This document shows positions 1-7,795 of a stretch of DNA of 53,944 nucleotides, piece after piece. The DNA is from an uncultured Rickettsiales bacterium. GTDB taxonomy: Bacteria > Pseudomonadota > Alphaproteobacteria > Rickettsiales > Deianiraeaceae. The notes under the pieces were generated by a model. The model worked only from the letters and a program-made list of their open reading frames with translations, did no database searches and had not been told where the DNA came from. Each line of letters opens with the position of its first letter. Within the stretch, counting starts at the first letter, position 1. The DNA is taken from positions 1 through 53,944 of the forward strand of contig CAJQOT010000002.1 of NCBI GenBank assembly GCA_905480015.1. Direction: 5' to 3'. The position numbers were made by a program, and so were the translations under genes.

Positions 1-2
1 TT

Positions 3-122
3 GAAGCATTCAACATAGGGGTTGATGGTGCAATAGCTGCTAGTGTATTTCACAAAGATATTATCTACATCAACAAACTCAAACACTTTTTAAAAACACA
101 CAACATTCCAATTCGTATATGA
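3..122 (+). CDS. hisF: Imidazole glycerol phosphate synthase subunit HisF (C-terminal end only)
   Basis: The window opens inside this gene. The 39 visible residues read [14 protein letters not shown] followed by VFH and a terminal KTHNIPIRI, which match the last strand and helix of the HisF (beta/alpha)8 barrel (family pattern GADGALAAS-xFH, then a helix ending in GI.VR). HisF, as the cyclase half of the HisH-HisF complex, makes imidazole glycerol phosphate and AICAR in histidine synthesis in the cytoplasm. Its TGA stop (120-122) overlaps the ATG of hisIE (119-121), so the two genes are translationally coupled. The 5' part lies outside the window. Confidence 0.9.
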   Translation, partial: EAFNIGVDGAIAASVFHKDIIYINKLKHFLKTHNIPIRI

Positions 123-718
123 CGCACACAGTTAACTGGGCAAAAGGTCTCATTCCCACTATCATTCAACATCAAGAAAATGGTAATGTTTTAATGCTTG
201 GATATATGAACGCCGAAGCTTTTCAACTCACACAGTCGACAAATGTCGTGCATTTTTTTAGTCGCTCTAAAAATAGAATATGGATGAAGGGGGAGACTTC
301 TGGCAATGAACTTCATGTTAAAGAAATTAATATTGATTGCGACGATGATACAATTTTAATTCAAGCAATGCCACTTGGCCCGGTGTGTCATACAGGTGCT
401 GATACATGCTTTGGTGCATACAAACAAATCAAACATAAGTCGTCATTTTTAGATGAACTTGAACACACTATATCATCACGCATTCAAAATGGAGACAATA
501 AAAGCTATGTTAATGCATTGGTAAAAAGTGGAATCAATAGGGTTGCACAAAAGGTTGGGGAAGAGGCTGTTGAAGTTGTAATTGCGTCAATTGGGGAGGA
601 AGAAAAGCTTATAGACGAAGCATCAGATTTATTATTTCACTTAATGGTGCTGTTGCAAGCAAAAGGTCGTAGTTTAGATGACATTATTTCCAACCTTAAA
701 CAAAGGCATAACAAATGA
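119..718 (+). CDS. hisI: Bifunctional phosphoribosyl-AMP cyclohydrolase / phosphoribosyl-ATP pyrophosphatase HisIE
   Basis: This is a two-domain enzyme for steps 2 and 3 of histidine synthesis. Residues 1-105 are the HisI cyclohydrolase domain: [25 protein letters not shown] and the metal-binding DCDDD and CHTG..TCF segments are all intact. Residues 110-199 are the HisE pyrophosphatase domain with the MazG-like [12 protein letters not shown] and EASDLLFH motifs. The length (199 aa) is normal for the fused form. The start overlaps the hisF stop, and the last codons overlap the yidD start (ATGA at 715-718), so hisF-hisIE-yidD-downstream gene form one transcript. The HisIE fusion is typical of gammaproteobacteria and Bacteroidetes; many alphaproteobacteria have separate hisI and hisE. 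Confidence 0.95.
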   Translation: MTHTVNWAKGLIPTIIQHQENGNVLMLGYMNAEAFQLTQSTNVVHFFSRSKNRIWMKGETSGNELHVKEINIDCDDDTILIQAMPLGPVCHTGADTCFGAYKQIKHKSSFLDELEHTISSRIQNGDNKSYVNALVKSGINRVAQKVGEEAVEVVIASIGEEEKLIDEASDLLFHLMVLLQAKGRSLDDIISNLKQRHNK

Positions 719-942
719 AATTATTACATATTGTAAAATTTATATTTATTGTCTTAATACGCCTTTATCAAGTAACTCTAAGTCCGTTTATTGGCAAACA
801 ATGTAATTTTTACCCTACATGTTCAAACTATGCAATCCTTTCTATAACAAAATATGGTATAAAAAAAGGTATCAAAATGTCTGCTATTCGCATTTGCAAA
901 TGTAACCCTACAAATAAAGAATTCAAACACGATGAACCATGA
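715..942 (+). CDS. yidD: Membrane protein insertion efficiency factor YidD
   Basis: This small protein (75 aa) has the YidD signature: an amphipathic/hydrophobic N-terminus, then IRLYQVTLSPFIGKQCNFYPTCSNYA with the conserved cysteines, followed by I.KYGI.KG and a short CNP segment. YidD assists YidC-dependent insertion of inner-membrane proteins and sits at the inner face of the membrane. It starts inside the hisIE stop and ends 4 bases into the next gene, so it is embedded in the his transcript rather than in the usual rpmH-rnpA-yidD-yidC order. The usual C-terminal GG(Y/F)DPVP motif is degenerate here (CNPTN), a mild oddity. Identification is firm; full activity is assumed. Confidence 0.85.
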   Translation: MKLLHIVKFIFIVLIRLYQVTLSPFIGKQCNFYPTCSNYAILSITKYGIKKGIKMSAIRICKCNPTNKEFKHDEP

Positions 943-1484
943 TTACCTTCGATGACCTTCAAATAAACGGCAAAACCCTAGACATCACAATACCCAGCAA
1001 TACAATAGTGTATTTGAGTCAAGACATAGACCTTTTTTCACCAAAATATATCGGTCATATTTTATATAAAAACTTTCCAATTCATAATGCAAAAAAAAGC
1101 TTTCTAAAAAAAGTATTCTATGAAATTAAGCACAACAAAACATTGGAAAATAACCTTTCAGCAGAAGACAATATGAAAATGTTCGCTGAAATATTTAATT
1201 CACATTGCATATGGAATGTGCCTTTAAGGTATTTTAGTGTATCACAACACAAAGTAAGCGTGAAAAACATTAAGAAAGAAACCCTAATACAGTTAGAGGT
1301 TGGCCTTGCAATGCTCTCTCAAGAGAAAGTTTTGTTCATAAGGGATATTCCACAAATAACTAACACAAAAGCAAAGGACAGAATAAAAGGAATTTTTGAG
1401 GCAAAAGCTCAATATAGCGGGGAGATTATTATATATACAGGATTTAATTTGGATTGTGAAAGTGAAATAAAAATTAATTTATAG
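939..1484 (+). CDS. Degenerate ABC-type ATPase, CcmA-like, lacking Walker A
   Basis: The 181-residue product aligns by eye with the haem-exporter ATPase CcmA of Rickettsia: IPSNTIVYL near residue 20 corresponds to the strand before the P-loop, LENNLSAEDNMKMFAEIFNS (about 63-82) to the CcmA LENL.FW..I segment, FSVSQ.KVSV (about 92-101) to the ABC signature region, and LAMLSQEKVLFIRDIPQ (about 115-131) to the Walker B strand. However the Walker A G-x4-GKS/T loop is absent (SQDIDLFSPKYIG stands in its place) and the ABC signature is not LSGGQ, so it should not hydrolyse ATP in the normal way. It overlaps yidD by 4 bases. It could be a pseudo-ATPase kept for a structural role, or a decaying gene that is still open. 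CcmA kinship is inference from motif order only. Confidence 0.45.
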   Translation: MITFDDLQINGKTLDITIPSNTIVYLSQDIDLFSPKYIGHILYKNFPIHNAKKSFLKKVFYEIKHNKTLENNLSAEDNMKMFAEIFNSHCIWNVPLRYFSVSQHKVSVKNIKKETLIQLEVGLAMLSQEKVLFIRDIPQITNTKAKDRIKGIFEAKAQYSGEIIIYTGFNLDCESEIKINL

Positions 1485-1547
1485 AAATCACTTGACAATA
1501 TAAAATATATACCTCCTTTCAGGCAAAGACTTTTTATGATATAATAA

Positions 1548-2000
1548 ATGAAAGTAAATTCTGTGAACACCACAAAGTTTGTGTACACAAAACATAATGA
1601 ACGCAATTGGTACATTATTGATGCATCATGTGCTCCTCTTGGAAAAATTGCAGTACAAGTAGCAAATATTTTGCGTGGTAAAAATAAGCCATCGTTTACA
1701 CCAAACTCCGACAATGGAGACTATGTAATTATTGTCAATGCAAAAAGCGTTGTTTTTACAGGTAAAAAGCTTGATAAAAAAGAATACTGGTATCACACTG
1801 GTTTCCCAGGTGGTGAAAAGACTGTAACACCAAATAAGGCTATAGCTAAGGGTGTTATGTCAAAGTATATTATGAAAACAGTTCGTGGAATGCTACCAAG
1901 AGGTCCACTTGGGAATGCAGAATTTTCCAAATTATTTGTTTATGAGGATTTAGACCACAAACACGAAGCCCAAAAACCACAAGTTTTAGAGATAAAATAA
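1548..2000 (+). CDS. rplM: 50S ribosomal protein L13
   Basis: This is an L13 protein of 150 aa, the usual length. Key segments are RNWYIIDA..APLGK.A, ILRGK.KPSFTP..D.GDYVI.VNA near residues 35-60, YW(Y)HTGFPGG and GMLPRGPLG near 115. It binds 23S rRNA early in large-subunit assembly. The ATG at 1548 precedes a near-canonical N-terminus with about 15 extra residues before the conserved W. It heads a run of five translation/transcription genes on the same strand; rpsI follows after one base, as in nearly all bacteria. Confidence 0.97.
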   Translation: MKVNSVNTTKFVYTKHNERNWYIIDASCAPLGKIAVQVANILRGKNKPSFTPNSDNGDYVIIVNAKSVVFTGKKLDKKEYWYHTGFPGGEKTVTPNKAIAKGVMSKYIMKTVRGMLPRGPLGNAEFSKLFVYEDLDHKHEAQKPQVLEIK

Positions 2001-2001
2001 T

Positions 2002-2397
2002 ATGAATTCAATACAGTCAACAGGAAAGAAAAAAAGATCAGTTGCTTCAGTAGCTGCTGTAAAGTCATCCAAGGAATCTTTTTTAGTAAATGGTTATAGT
2101 ATGCTGGAGTACTTCAAAGGTCAAAAAACATACTCCGATATCGCATTATCTGCTTCTACATCTTCTGGTATTGGCATTCAAGAGCTATCAATATATGTAA
2201 AAGTTCATGGTGGTGGATTAATGTCCCAAGCTATTGCAATTCGACACGCACTTGCAAAAATACTTGCAAAAATATCACCAGATGCTCGCAGTATAATAAA
2301 AAAACTTGGCTTTCTCACAAGAGATTCTCGCATCGTTGAGAGGAAAAAACCAGGTCTGCGCAAGGCTCGTAGAAAAGAACAATTTTCTAAACGTTAA
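2002..2397 (+). CDS. rpsI: 30S ribosomal protein S9
   Basis: This is S9 (131 aa). The N-terminal 15 residues are a lysine-rich leader, followed by the family core with VHGGG near residue 73, SQA.AIRHALAKIL, and the C-terminal tail (D.R.VERKKPGLRKARRKEQFSKR), which ends in the invariant KR that reaches the P-site tRNA in the small subunit. It is one base after rplM and 10 bases before rpsM. Confidence 0.97.
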   Translation: MNSIQSTGKKKRSVASVAAVKSSKESFLVNGYSMLEYFKGQKTYSDIALSASTSSGIGIQELSIYVKVHGGGLMSQAIAIRHALAKILAKISPDARSIIKKLGFLTRDSRIVERKKPGLRKARRKEQFSKR

Positions 2398-2407
2398 TAA
2401 TTAAATT

Positions 2408-2821
2408 ATGACACCAGTAAAAAAAATATCACATGATAAAGTTAAATCAATAAGGCTCGGTGCACCAACGGGCGTACGTATTGTGGGTGTGGAAATGCTA
2501 AATAAAAGATTAGTGATTGCATTGACATATATACACGGTATTGGTCTTACAACATCAAAATATATATGTAAAACTTTAAATATATCAGAATCTATAAGAG
2601 TGCCAGATCTTGACGATAGCCAGCTTGCACTCATTCGTGACTTTATTACAAAGCACTATACCGTTGAAGGTGAAAGACGCAAAGAAGTGGTTGACTCAAT
2701 TAAATCATTGATATCCAAAGGCACATATCGTGGAACTAGGCACCGCAAAGGTCTGCCTGTTCGCGGTCAAAGAACAAAAAACAATGCAAAAACTCGCAAA
2801 AAACGAGGTAAAAAAAGCTAA
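2408..2821 (+). CDS. rpsM: 30S ribosomal protein S13 with N-terminal extension
   Basis: S13 sits in the head of the small subunit, contacting P-site tRNA and the L5/B1 bridge. The family core begins near residue 23 (VRIVGVEMLNKRLVIALTYIHGIG), continues with the basic GTYRG.RHRKGLPVRGQRT..NA.T segment, and ends in a lysine-rich tail. Usual length is 118-122 aa; this one is 137 because about 21 residues (MTPVKKISHDKVKSI...) precede the core. The next in-frame start (GTG at 2483) would delete the conserved VRI, so ATG at 2408 is the best start and the extension looks real. No Shine-Dalgarno is visible. Confidence 0.95.
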   Translation: MTPVKKISHDKVKSIRLGAPTGVRIVGVEMLNKRLVIALTYIHGIGLTTSKYICKTLNISESIRVPDLDDSQLALIRDFITKHYTVEGERRKEVVDSIKSLISKGTYRGTRHRKGLPVRGQRTKNNAKTRKKRGKKS

Positions 2822-2838
2822 AATTTAATAAAAAAACA

Positions 2839-3252
2839 ATGAAGCCAAAAATAGCTACCAGAAAAAAAGATATAAAAAGACATCAAGATATACAGCTTAT
2901 ATATGTTCGTATTAAGACAACATTTAACAACACTCTTCTTGCAATAACAACTCCATCTGGAGATGTCTTGTTTCATACATCGGCTGGTGTTTATGGTTTT
3001 AAAGGGCCAAAGAAATCTACACCATACGCTACAAAGGTAATAACAGAAAAGGCATGCGAGTGGCTTGTATCACACAAAATAAAGGCTTTTGCTATAAAGG
3101 TTAAAGGTCCACATAGCTATCAAGAGTCTGTGTTTAAAACAATAGCTCAATATAGCAGAGATACAAAATATGAATATGCAGTGACGGCGGTCTCTGATGT
3201 TACGCCAATTGCACACAATGGTTGCAGAGCGAGAAAAGTGAAACACAATTAG
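2839..3252 (+). CDS. rpsK: 30S ribosomal protein S11
   Basis: This is S11 (137 aa, usual about 129), located on the platform of the small subunit next to 16S h24/h45. Conserved segments are TFNNTL.AIT.P.GDVL..TSAG..GFKGPKKSTPYA near residues 30-65 and the C-terminal DVTPIAHNGCRARKV (usually PHNGCRPPK.RRV). The alanine in IAHNGCRARK is a small departure from consensus. It follows rpsM by 17 bases and precedes rpoA by 14 bases, in the usual rpsM-rpsK-(rpsD)-rpoA order. Confidence 0.97.
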   Translation: MKPKIATRKKDIKRHQDIQLIYVRIKTTFNNTLLAITTPSGDVLFHTSAGVYGFKGPKKSTPYATKVITEKACEWLVSHKIKAFAIKVKGPHSYQESVFKTIAQYSRDTKYEYAVTAVSDVTPIAHNGCRARKVKHN

Positions 3253-3266
3253 AAAATATAGTTATT

Positions 3267-4331
3267 ATGTCAAATATGCCGGAAAACCTCGATATATACA
3301 AAAATATAATTTTCCCCACAAGTCTTTCGTGCACTACACATGTAAGTGGTACGAAAGAAACATTCTCCATGCATCCTATTCAAAGGGGTTACGGAACGAC
3401 TATTGGCAACTCACTTAGACGCATATTGCTTTCAAGTATACAGGGGAGTGCAGTCTCTTATATTAAAATCCAAGGTCTAGAAAGTGAATACTCTACAATT
3501 GATGGAATGCTTGAAGATTGCTTGACATTTCTTATAAAAATTAAAAAACTTGCAGTACAAATGGATGGTGACAGTGCTATCATTAATTTGCCAATTAATA
3601 AATCAGGAGTTATCACAGCTAAAGAAATTGTATGCCCAACTGGCGTGTCTGTTGTGAATAAAGATTTAGAGTTATGTACGTCTACTGGTCAAAGGGACTT
3701 TGATATTGAGATTGGCGTTGAAAAAGGCATAGGTATTGAAGCAGTTGAGATGGGAAGATATGTTGCAAATACAGTTTTTATAGATAAATTTTTCTCCCCA
3801 GTGGAGAGGGTGTCATTTTCAATTACTAACGCCGTATCTGGTGACTCTGTAGAAAATGATAGACTGGATATTACCATTGAAACTAATGGAACAATTCTGC
3901 CAAAAGATGCACTTGGTCACGCTGCATATCTTTCACGACAATTTATGTCAATATGTGTTGATTTTGAGGAGAAAAATATTACATCTAGTGACACATTAAC
4001 AACATCTCATCTTGCCCCAGTTGATTACACAGAAATCTTTAATAAAAAAGTTCTAGATCTTGAGTTGTCAGTTCGTTCAAGCAACTGCCTAGCAAATGAA
4101 AATATATATTATATTGGACAGTTGGTGCAAAGAAGCGAGGTTGACATTATTAGAACTCCAAACTTTGGTCGCAAATCATTAGATGAAATTAAAAATGTGT
4201 TAACTGACATGGGTCTAAACTTTGATATGGATGTTGCTAATTGGGCAAAGCCAGAGACAAATGATGATATTGACGGAGATGTTATGAAGGAGTTTAAAGG
4301 TAAAAAACTTCGCGGAGCTAAAGTAAAATAA
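3267..4331 (+). CDS. rpoA: DNA-directed RNA polymerase alpha subunit
   Basis: RpoA (354 aa from this start) nucleates RNA polymerase assembly. The N-terminal dimerisation domain shows GYGTTIGNSLRRILLSS and EYSTIDGMLEDCL; residues from about 260 form the C-terminal domain with NIYYIGQLVQRSE.DIIRTPNFGRKSLDEIK, the DNA/activator-binding helix-hairpin-helix region. The reading frame is open 15 codons upstream (into rpsK), but ATG 3267 lies 14 bases after the rpsK stop and leaves a family-like leader, so I chose it. rplQ, which normally follows rpoA, is not present in this window; a small unknown gene takes its place. Confidence 0.97.
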   Translation: MSNMPENLDIYKNIIFPTSLSCTTHVSGTKETFSMHPIQRGYGTTIGNSLRRILLSSIQGSAVSYIKIQGLESEYSTIDGMLEDCLTFLIKIKKLAVQMDGDSAIINLPINKSGVITAKEIVCPTGVSVVNKDLELCTSTGQRDFDIEIGVEKGIGIEAVEMGRYVANTVFIDKFFSPVERVSFSITNAVSGDSVENDRLDITIETNGTILPKDALGHAAYLSRQFMSICVDFEEKNITSSDTLTTSHLAPVDYTEIFNKKVLDLELSVRSSNCLANENIYYIGQLVQRSEVDIIRTPNFGRKSLDEIKNVLTDMGLNFDMDVANWAKPETNDDIDGDVMKEFKGKKLRGAKVK

Positions 4332-4347
4332 TTTAAAATCCAACATT

Positions 4348-4581
4348 ATGGCTGGACCAGCGACAAAAAATGCTAAAATTGCATCAAAAAATAATCCCAC
4401 ATCTCGTGGTAATAAAGTATCTATGTTTTTTCAGGGCAAGGAAGTCATACCTGTAAAATTTATTGGAACTGCCATTAATCAAGGCGTGTATATGGCAATT
4501 GCATCCACTGATGGGAATATGTTGTTTGATCAAGATAATGCACCATATAAATGGGATTTAGCACAGCCACAAAAAAATTAG
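4348..4581 (+). CDS. Small hypothetical protein downstream of rpoA
   Basis: A 77-residue product, 16 bases after rpoA and so probably on the same transcript. It has a basic, low-complexity N-terminus (MAGPATKNAKIASKN) followed by a compact, beta-rich looking part with VSMFFQGKEVIPVKFIGT and ending in PYKWDLAQPQ. There is no signal peptide, membrane segment or recognised motif. I do not recognise the family. The position usually held by rplQ is taken by this gene, but the sequence is not L17-like. A coding role is supported by its tight spacing and normal codon use. Confidence 0.55.
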   Translation: MAGPATKNAKIASKNNPTSRGNKVSMFFQGKEVIPVKFIGTAINQGVYMAIASTDGNMLFDQDNAPYKWDLAQPQKN

Positions 4582-4861
4582 ACATTCTAAATTTTCGTAC
4601 AAATAGTTTTAATAATATTGTGTGCTATTTAATTTAAATGCAGCTCCTAATATATTTTTTATACGTTTTAACCTACGTTTCTATTTATTGATAATCTTAA
4701 GTAAATGAATATATCTTCATTATTCTACGTATAAATCAATTTCAAAATTGTTACGGAAAAAGGTAGCGAATAAATGGTAGCTCTATACTTAACGCAGGCA
4801 ACTATATACAATATTGACCGAAAATTATTAGATTTCTAGGTCTTGTTGCTCTATTGGTGTT

Positions 4862-5060
4862 ATTAATTCGCCTGTTATTTCAGCTGCATTACCTTCTTTA
4901 CAATTATTAAAACAAGTAGGTGTTACGCAAAAGACGGCGTGGTTTGCTTTGTAAAGGCTTAGATACAATTCAAGAGAGCTTGCAGATAATGAAAATTTAC
5001 TTCCTTTCTTGAGAATTTACAAGGTAGATGGACATACAAGGAGCTTATTGGTAAAGCAGC
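4862..5060 (+). pseudogene. Decayed IS1595-superfamily transposase fragment (plus strand)
   Basis: Read in frame from 4862, the translation contains SLQLLKQVGVTQKTAWFAL, then a TAA, then RLRYNSRELADNE and a degraded YKVDGHTRSLL. This matches the IS1595-family segment S(M/L)QLAK(D/E)LGVTQKTAWF..(H/Q)RIRE..., followed by the catalytic VEVDET. The catalytic region is corrupted and stops interrupt the frame, so it is a relic of the N-terminal half. The preceding 280 bases (4582-4861) hold no gene I can support; they may be the eroded 5' end of the same element. No terminal inverted repeats are visible. Confidence 0.6.
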
Positions 5061-5280
5061 ATGAAACCTCTTAACATTCCAAGGTCTACGCTTCCTTCAA
5101 GTATCTTACCTTGTATAATTGGCATTAACTCAAACTTTGAGCAGTTTTGCACTACTTTATCTATATCTATTTCTTCTTTTTTGCCTTTACAGTCGCCCCC
5201 TGCCTCTTGTACTTCTCACTCTTTTATCTCCAAAATAAGATTCATCTACCTCTATTCTCTATCCCAATTTATAGAAAATG
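5045..5280 (-). pseudogene. Decayed ISXO2-like (IS1595 superfamily) transposase fragment (minus strand)
   Basis: On the minus strand the translation reads IEVDESYFGDKRVR, then TRGRGRL and a stop; after a frame change it continues VQNCSKFELMPIIQGKILEGS. These are the hallmarks of ISXO2-like transposases: (V/I)EVDESYFG..R.RGKRGRGA and VP.CSK.TL.PIIRGK...S. The first catalytic Asp region is preserved but the reading frame is broken at least twice, so the element is dead. It meets the plus-strand relic of a related transposase tail to tail near 5050, meaning two separate insertions or a rearranged pair. Confidence 0.7.
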
Positions 5281-5288
5281 CATACCAT

Positions 5289-6137
5289 CTAACGCTTAAA
5301 CTCCCTTCCGAGCATAAAAAATTCATATAAATCTTTTGCTAGCACTTCTAAACCCTCGCTTTTAGCGGTGTATACTATATAATCAATTTCATTCATTGAT
5401 ATACTTTTTTTGTGTTGTTTTTTTGCTATTGCATAAATGGAATCTAAATGGTGTAGTTTAATTGCAGTAATGATTGGCATCTCAAATCGGTCATTTGAAT
5501 ACTGCAAATTCGCACCATATACTATTAAATGATTAATTTCGTGCACATCGTCTTTGTATATTGAAAGGTGTAACGGGCACAAGTATGAAAAATTACACAC
5601 ATTTGGATCAACCTTTCTTGTCTGTAGGAGCTTTTCAAATATAGAACGGTTATGATATCGAATAGCATAGTGCAGCAGAGTATTGCCATATTTATCCTGT
5701 TTATTTAAATTTATACTATCATTACTCTTTATTGAGTCAATGATCAATAGAAGTTCTGGTGTTTTTCTGTTATACGAGATAAGCTCAAATAAATCATCTA
5801 TAATATCGGATGGGCTTAATACTGGTGGAATATGCTGATTTTCAGAGTACGATCCATCGTTGTGCATCCATAACATAGTTGTTGCTGTTTTTTGTTTTGG
5901 ATATACAGCATCATAAAATATTGGATCTGGATATTTATCGGCAGGGTTAATGCGTTGTTTTTTTACAATTTTTTTCTCCTCAATCTGCTTAGACTTATAT
6001 GGCATATGAACAGCATCTGCTGTGTTGTGGATTAATCGCTGAAAAACTCCCTCTTTATTTTCATCATCCTGATCGTTAGCCACGCACACAAGAATGCTTG
6101 ACATTAAGGCAATTAGAGTGAATAATATGTAAAACAT
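5289..6137 (-). CDS. Secreted ankyrin-repeat protein
   Basis: The 282-residue product begins with a hydrophobic signal-like segment (FYILFTLIALMSSILVCVA, residues 2-20) followed by a charged stretch. From about residue 145 there are two to three ankyrin units: LNKQDKYGNTLLHYAIRYHN, then VDPNVCNFSYLCPLHLSIYKDD, then a weaker ANLQYSNDRFEMPIITAIK. Such proteins mediate protein-protein contacts, and Rickettsiales encode many, some exported to the host. The signal sequence suggests export across the inner membrane. Its start lies only 10 bases from the divergent trpC start, so promoters must lie inside each other's coding sequence. A shorter start at Met12 is possible. Substrate and role are unknown. 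Confidence 0.75.
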   Translation of the reverse strand: MFYILFTLIALMSSILVCVANDQDDENKEGVFQRLIHNTADAVHMPYKSKQIEEKKIVKKQRINPADKYPDPIFYDAVYPKQKTATTMLWMHNDGSYSENQHIPPVLSPSDIIDDLFELISYNRKTPELLLIIDSIKSNDSINLNKQDKYGNTLLHYAIRYHNRSIFEKLLQTRKVDPNVCNFSYLCPLHLSIYKDDVHEINHLIVYGANLQYSNDRFEMPIITAIKLHHLDSIYAIAKKQHKKSISMNEIDYIVYTAKSEGLEVLAKDLYEFFMLGREFKR

Positions 6138-6147
6138 ATGTAATTTT

Positions 6148-6927
6148 ATGGATACTCTTTTAAAAATTATAAATTATAAAAAATCGTCAATTGCAAGCGC
6201 TAAAAATAATTTGCCAATATCTCACATGAATATGGAGCGAAAAACAAAAAAATTTACAAGCACAATACTGCGAAATCACTATAACCATAAAATTAATATT
6301 ATTGCAGAAATTAAAAAAGCTTCACCTTCACAAGGCATTATTATGGAAAACTGCGATGTTGCAAAAATTGCACAAGAGTACGAAAATGGCGGTGCTAAAT
6401 GCATTTCTGTTTTAACAGATGATAAATTCTTTGGTGGGTCACATGGTAACATTAAAATTGCACAACAAAAAACCACATTGCCAATTTTACGAAAAGACTT
6501 TATTGTGGATGTGTATCAAATATATGAAAGTAAACATATTGGTGCAGATGCAATACTTCTCATCGCCTCTATCCTTACTGAAAAAGAATTAACTAGATTT
6601 GAAGAGGTAGCTTTTCACCTTGGTATGGATGTGTTGGTCGAGGTGAATAATCAAGCAGAACTGGATATTGTATTAGAGTGCACAAAAACTCCGCTAATTG
6701 GAATTAATAACCGCAATTTAAGAGATTTATCCATTAACAAGCAAAACATCTTTCATTTGTTAAATCTTTTACCAGAAGGAAGAGTGCCGATTTGTGAAAG
6801 TGGGATAAAGTCTCGTAAAGATATTGACGACGTTAAAAAGAGTGGCTGTTGTACATTTTTAGTGGGTACGTCTTTAATGCAAAGTGAACAAAAAAAAGAT
6901 TTTCTTCAATCACTTTGTGATGAATAG
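6148..6927 (+). CDS. trpC: Indole-3-glycerol phosphate synthase
   Basis: TrpC (259 aa) converts CdRP to indole-3-glycerol phosphate in tryptophan synthesis. The barrel motifs are intact: IIAEIKKASPSQG (catalytic Lys, near residue 52), CISVLTD..FFGG, LPILRKDFIVD.YQIYES...GADAILLI, LVEV, GINNRNL and ESGIKS. The length is normal. The gene stands alone, away from trpA (about 13 kb) with no other trp gene nearby, and overlaps rsmI by 8 bases. Scattered single trp genes imply a pathway that has been kept but broken up as an operon. Confidence 0.95.
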   Translation: MDTLLKIINYKKSSIASAKNNLPISHMNMERKTKKFTSTILRNHYNHKINIIAEIKKASPSQGIIMENCDVAKIAQEYENGGAKCISVLTDDKFFGGSHGNIKIAQQKTTLPILRKDFIVDVYQIYESKHIGADAILLIASILTEKELTRFEEVAFHLGMDVLVEVNNQAELDIVLECTKTPLIGINNRNLRDLSINKQNIFHLLNLLPEGRVPICESGIKSRKDIDDVKKSGCCTFLVGTSLMQSEQKKDFLQSLCDE

Positions 6928-7747
6928 TTTAACAAACGGTATATATATTGTTTCTACACCAATTGGAAATATTAAAGACATTACCATTCATGCTATTGAA
7001 TGTTTAACACATGCGGATGTTATTTTTTGTGAAGACACAAGAAAGACTCATTTTTTACTAAACCATTATAATGTAAAGTGTAAAAAACTTTTGATATTCA
7101 ACGAACACCAAGGAAGTGTTGATGACATAATAAACCTTGCCAAAACCAATGCAGTGGCAATAGTAAGCGATGCCGGCACTCCACTAGTATGTGACCCAGG
7201 GTATACAATCATTCACAATGCACACATAGAGCAAATTCCTATTACAATTGTTCCAGGGGCTTGTGCATTAATTGCATCTTCAACTTTGTGTGGAATGAAT
7301 CTAAACAATACACTGTTTTTAGGATTTTTCCATAAAAAAATTATATTCAATGCAAAATACACCAATGCAATATACATTGCCCCACATGACTTACACACAA
7401 TGTTTGAAATATTACGCAAATATGAAAATAAATACAATATTTCTCTTTCAATTGCTCGCGAAGTGACTAAAAAATTTCAAGAATATACATTCTTTGACAA
7501 TATAACGGATGCAATCAAGCATTTTATGCTAAAGCCCCCAAAAGGTGAATTTACCTGTTTTATTCAGTTCATCACACACAAAGGCGATGTATTGCAAGAA
7601 ATTAATGCTGCCCTGAAAGATTTAGACGGATGGGAAAAGATGAAAACAAAGACTCTGGCAAAATTTTTACATAAATATATTGTACAAAGTGCCTCAACAA
7701 AGGAAATATATAGCATTGTAGAAGATATGCAGATGAAAAAAGATTGA
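6920..7747 (+). CDS. rsmI: 16S rRNA (cytidine-1402-2'-O)-methyltransferase RsmI
   Basis: RsmI methylates the ribose of C1402 in the 16S decoding centre, using SAM. The tetrapyrrole-methylase fold signatures are present: GIYIVSTPIGNIKDIT.HAIECL..ADVIFCEDTRKT at the N-terminus, NEHQ, VSDAGTPLVCDPGY near residue 85 and VPGACALIAS. Length is 275 aa from ATG 6920, which overlaps the trpC stop by 8 bases; an open frame extends upstream into trpC but the GIYIVSTPIGN core fixes the start here. The C-terminal part is less conserved but normal in size. Confidence 0.93.
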   Translation: MNSLTNGIYIVSTPIGNIKDITIHAIECLTHADVIFCEDTRKTHFLLNHYNVKCKKLLIFNEHQGSVDDIINLAKTNAVAIVSDAGTPLVCDPGYTIIHNAHIEQIPITIVPGACALIASSTLCGMNLNNTLFLGFFHKKIIFNAKYTNAIYIAPHDLHTMFEILRKYENKYNISLSIAREVTKKFQEYTFFDNITDAIKHFMLKPPKGEFTCFIQFITHKGDVLQEINAALKDLDGWEKMKTKTLAKFLHKYIVQSASTKEIYSIVEDMQMKKD

Positions 7748-7772
7748 CATACTTCAATTTGTGTATTATATG
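7744..7772 (+). promoter_or_regulatory. Putative sigma-70 promoter for pssA
   Basis: TTGACA (7744-7749), 17-base spacer, TATATG (7767-7772), 23 bases before the pssA ATG. The -35 is a perfect match and the -10 matches at four of six positions. It overlaps the end of rsmI. Confidence 0.4.
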
Positions 7773-7795
7773 AAACGCTATTCAACTCCCTAATT

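Noticed and set aside
1511-1520. ACCTCCTTTC resembling the 3' end of 16S rRNA
   Set aside because: Only about 10-12 bases match and no rRNA sequence precedes it; treated as chance.
1492-1545. TTGACA at 1492 with TATAAT at 1540 as the rplM promoter
   Set aside because: The boxes are 42 bases apart and the TATAAT ends 2 bases before the ATG, so they cannot form one promoter in the usual way.
5061-5330. Plus-strand 89-codon open frame
   Set aside because: It is antisense to the ISXO2-like transposase relic, whose translation makes clear family sense; the plus frame does not.
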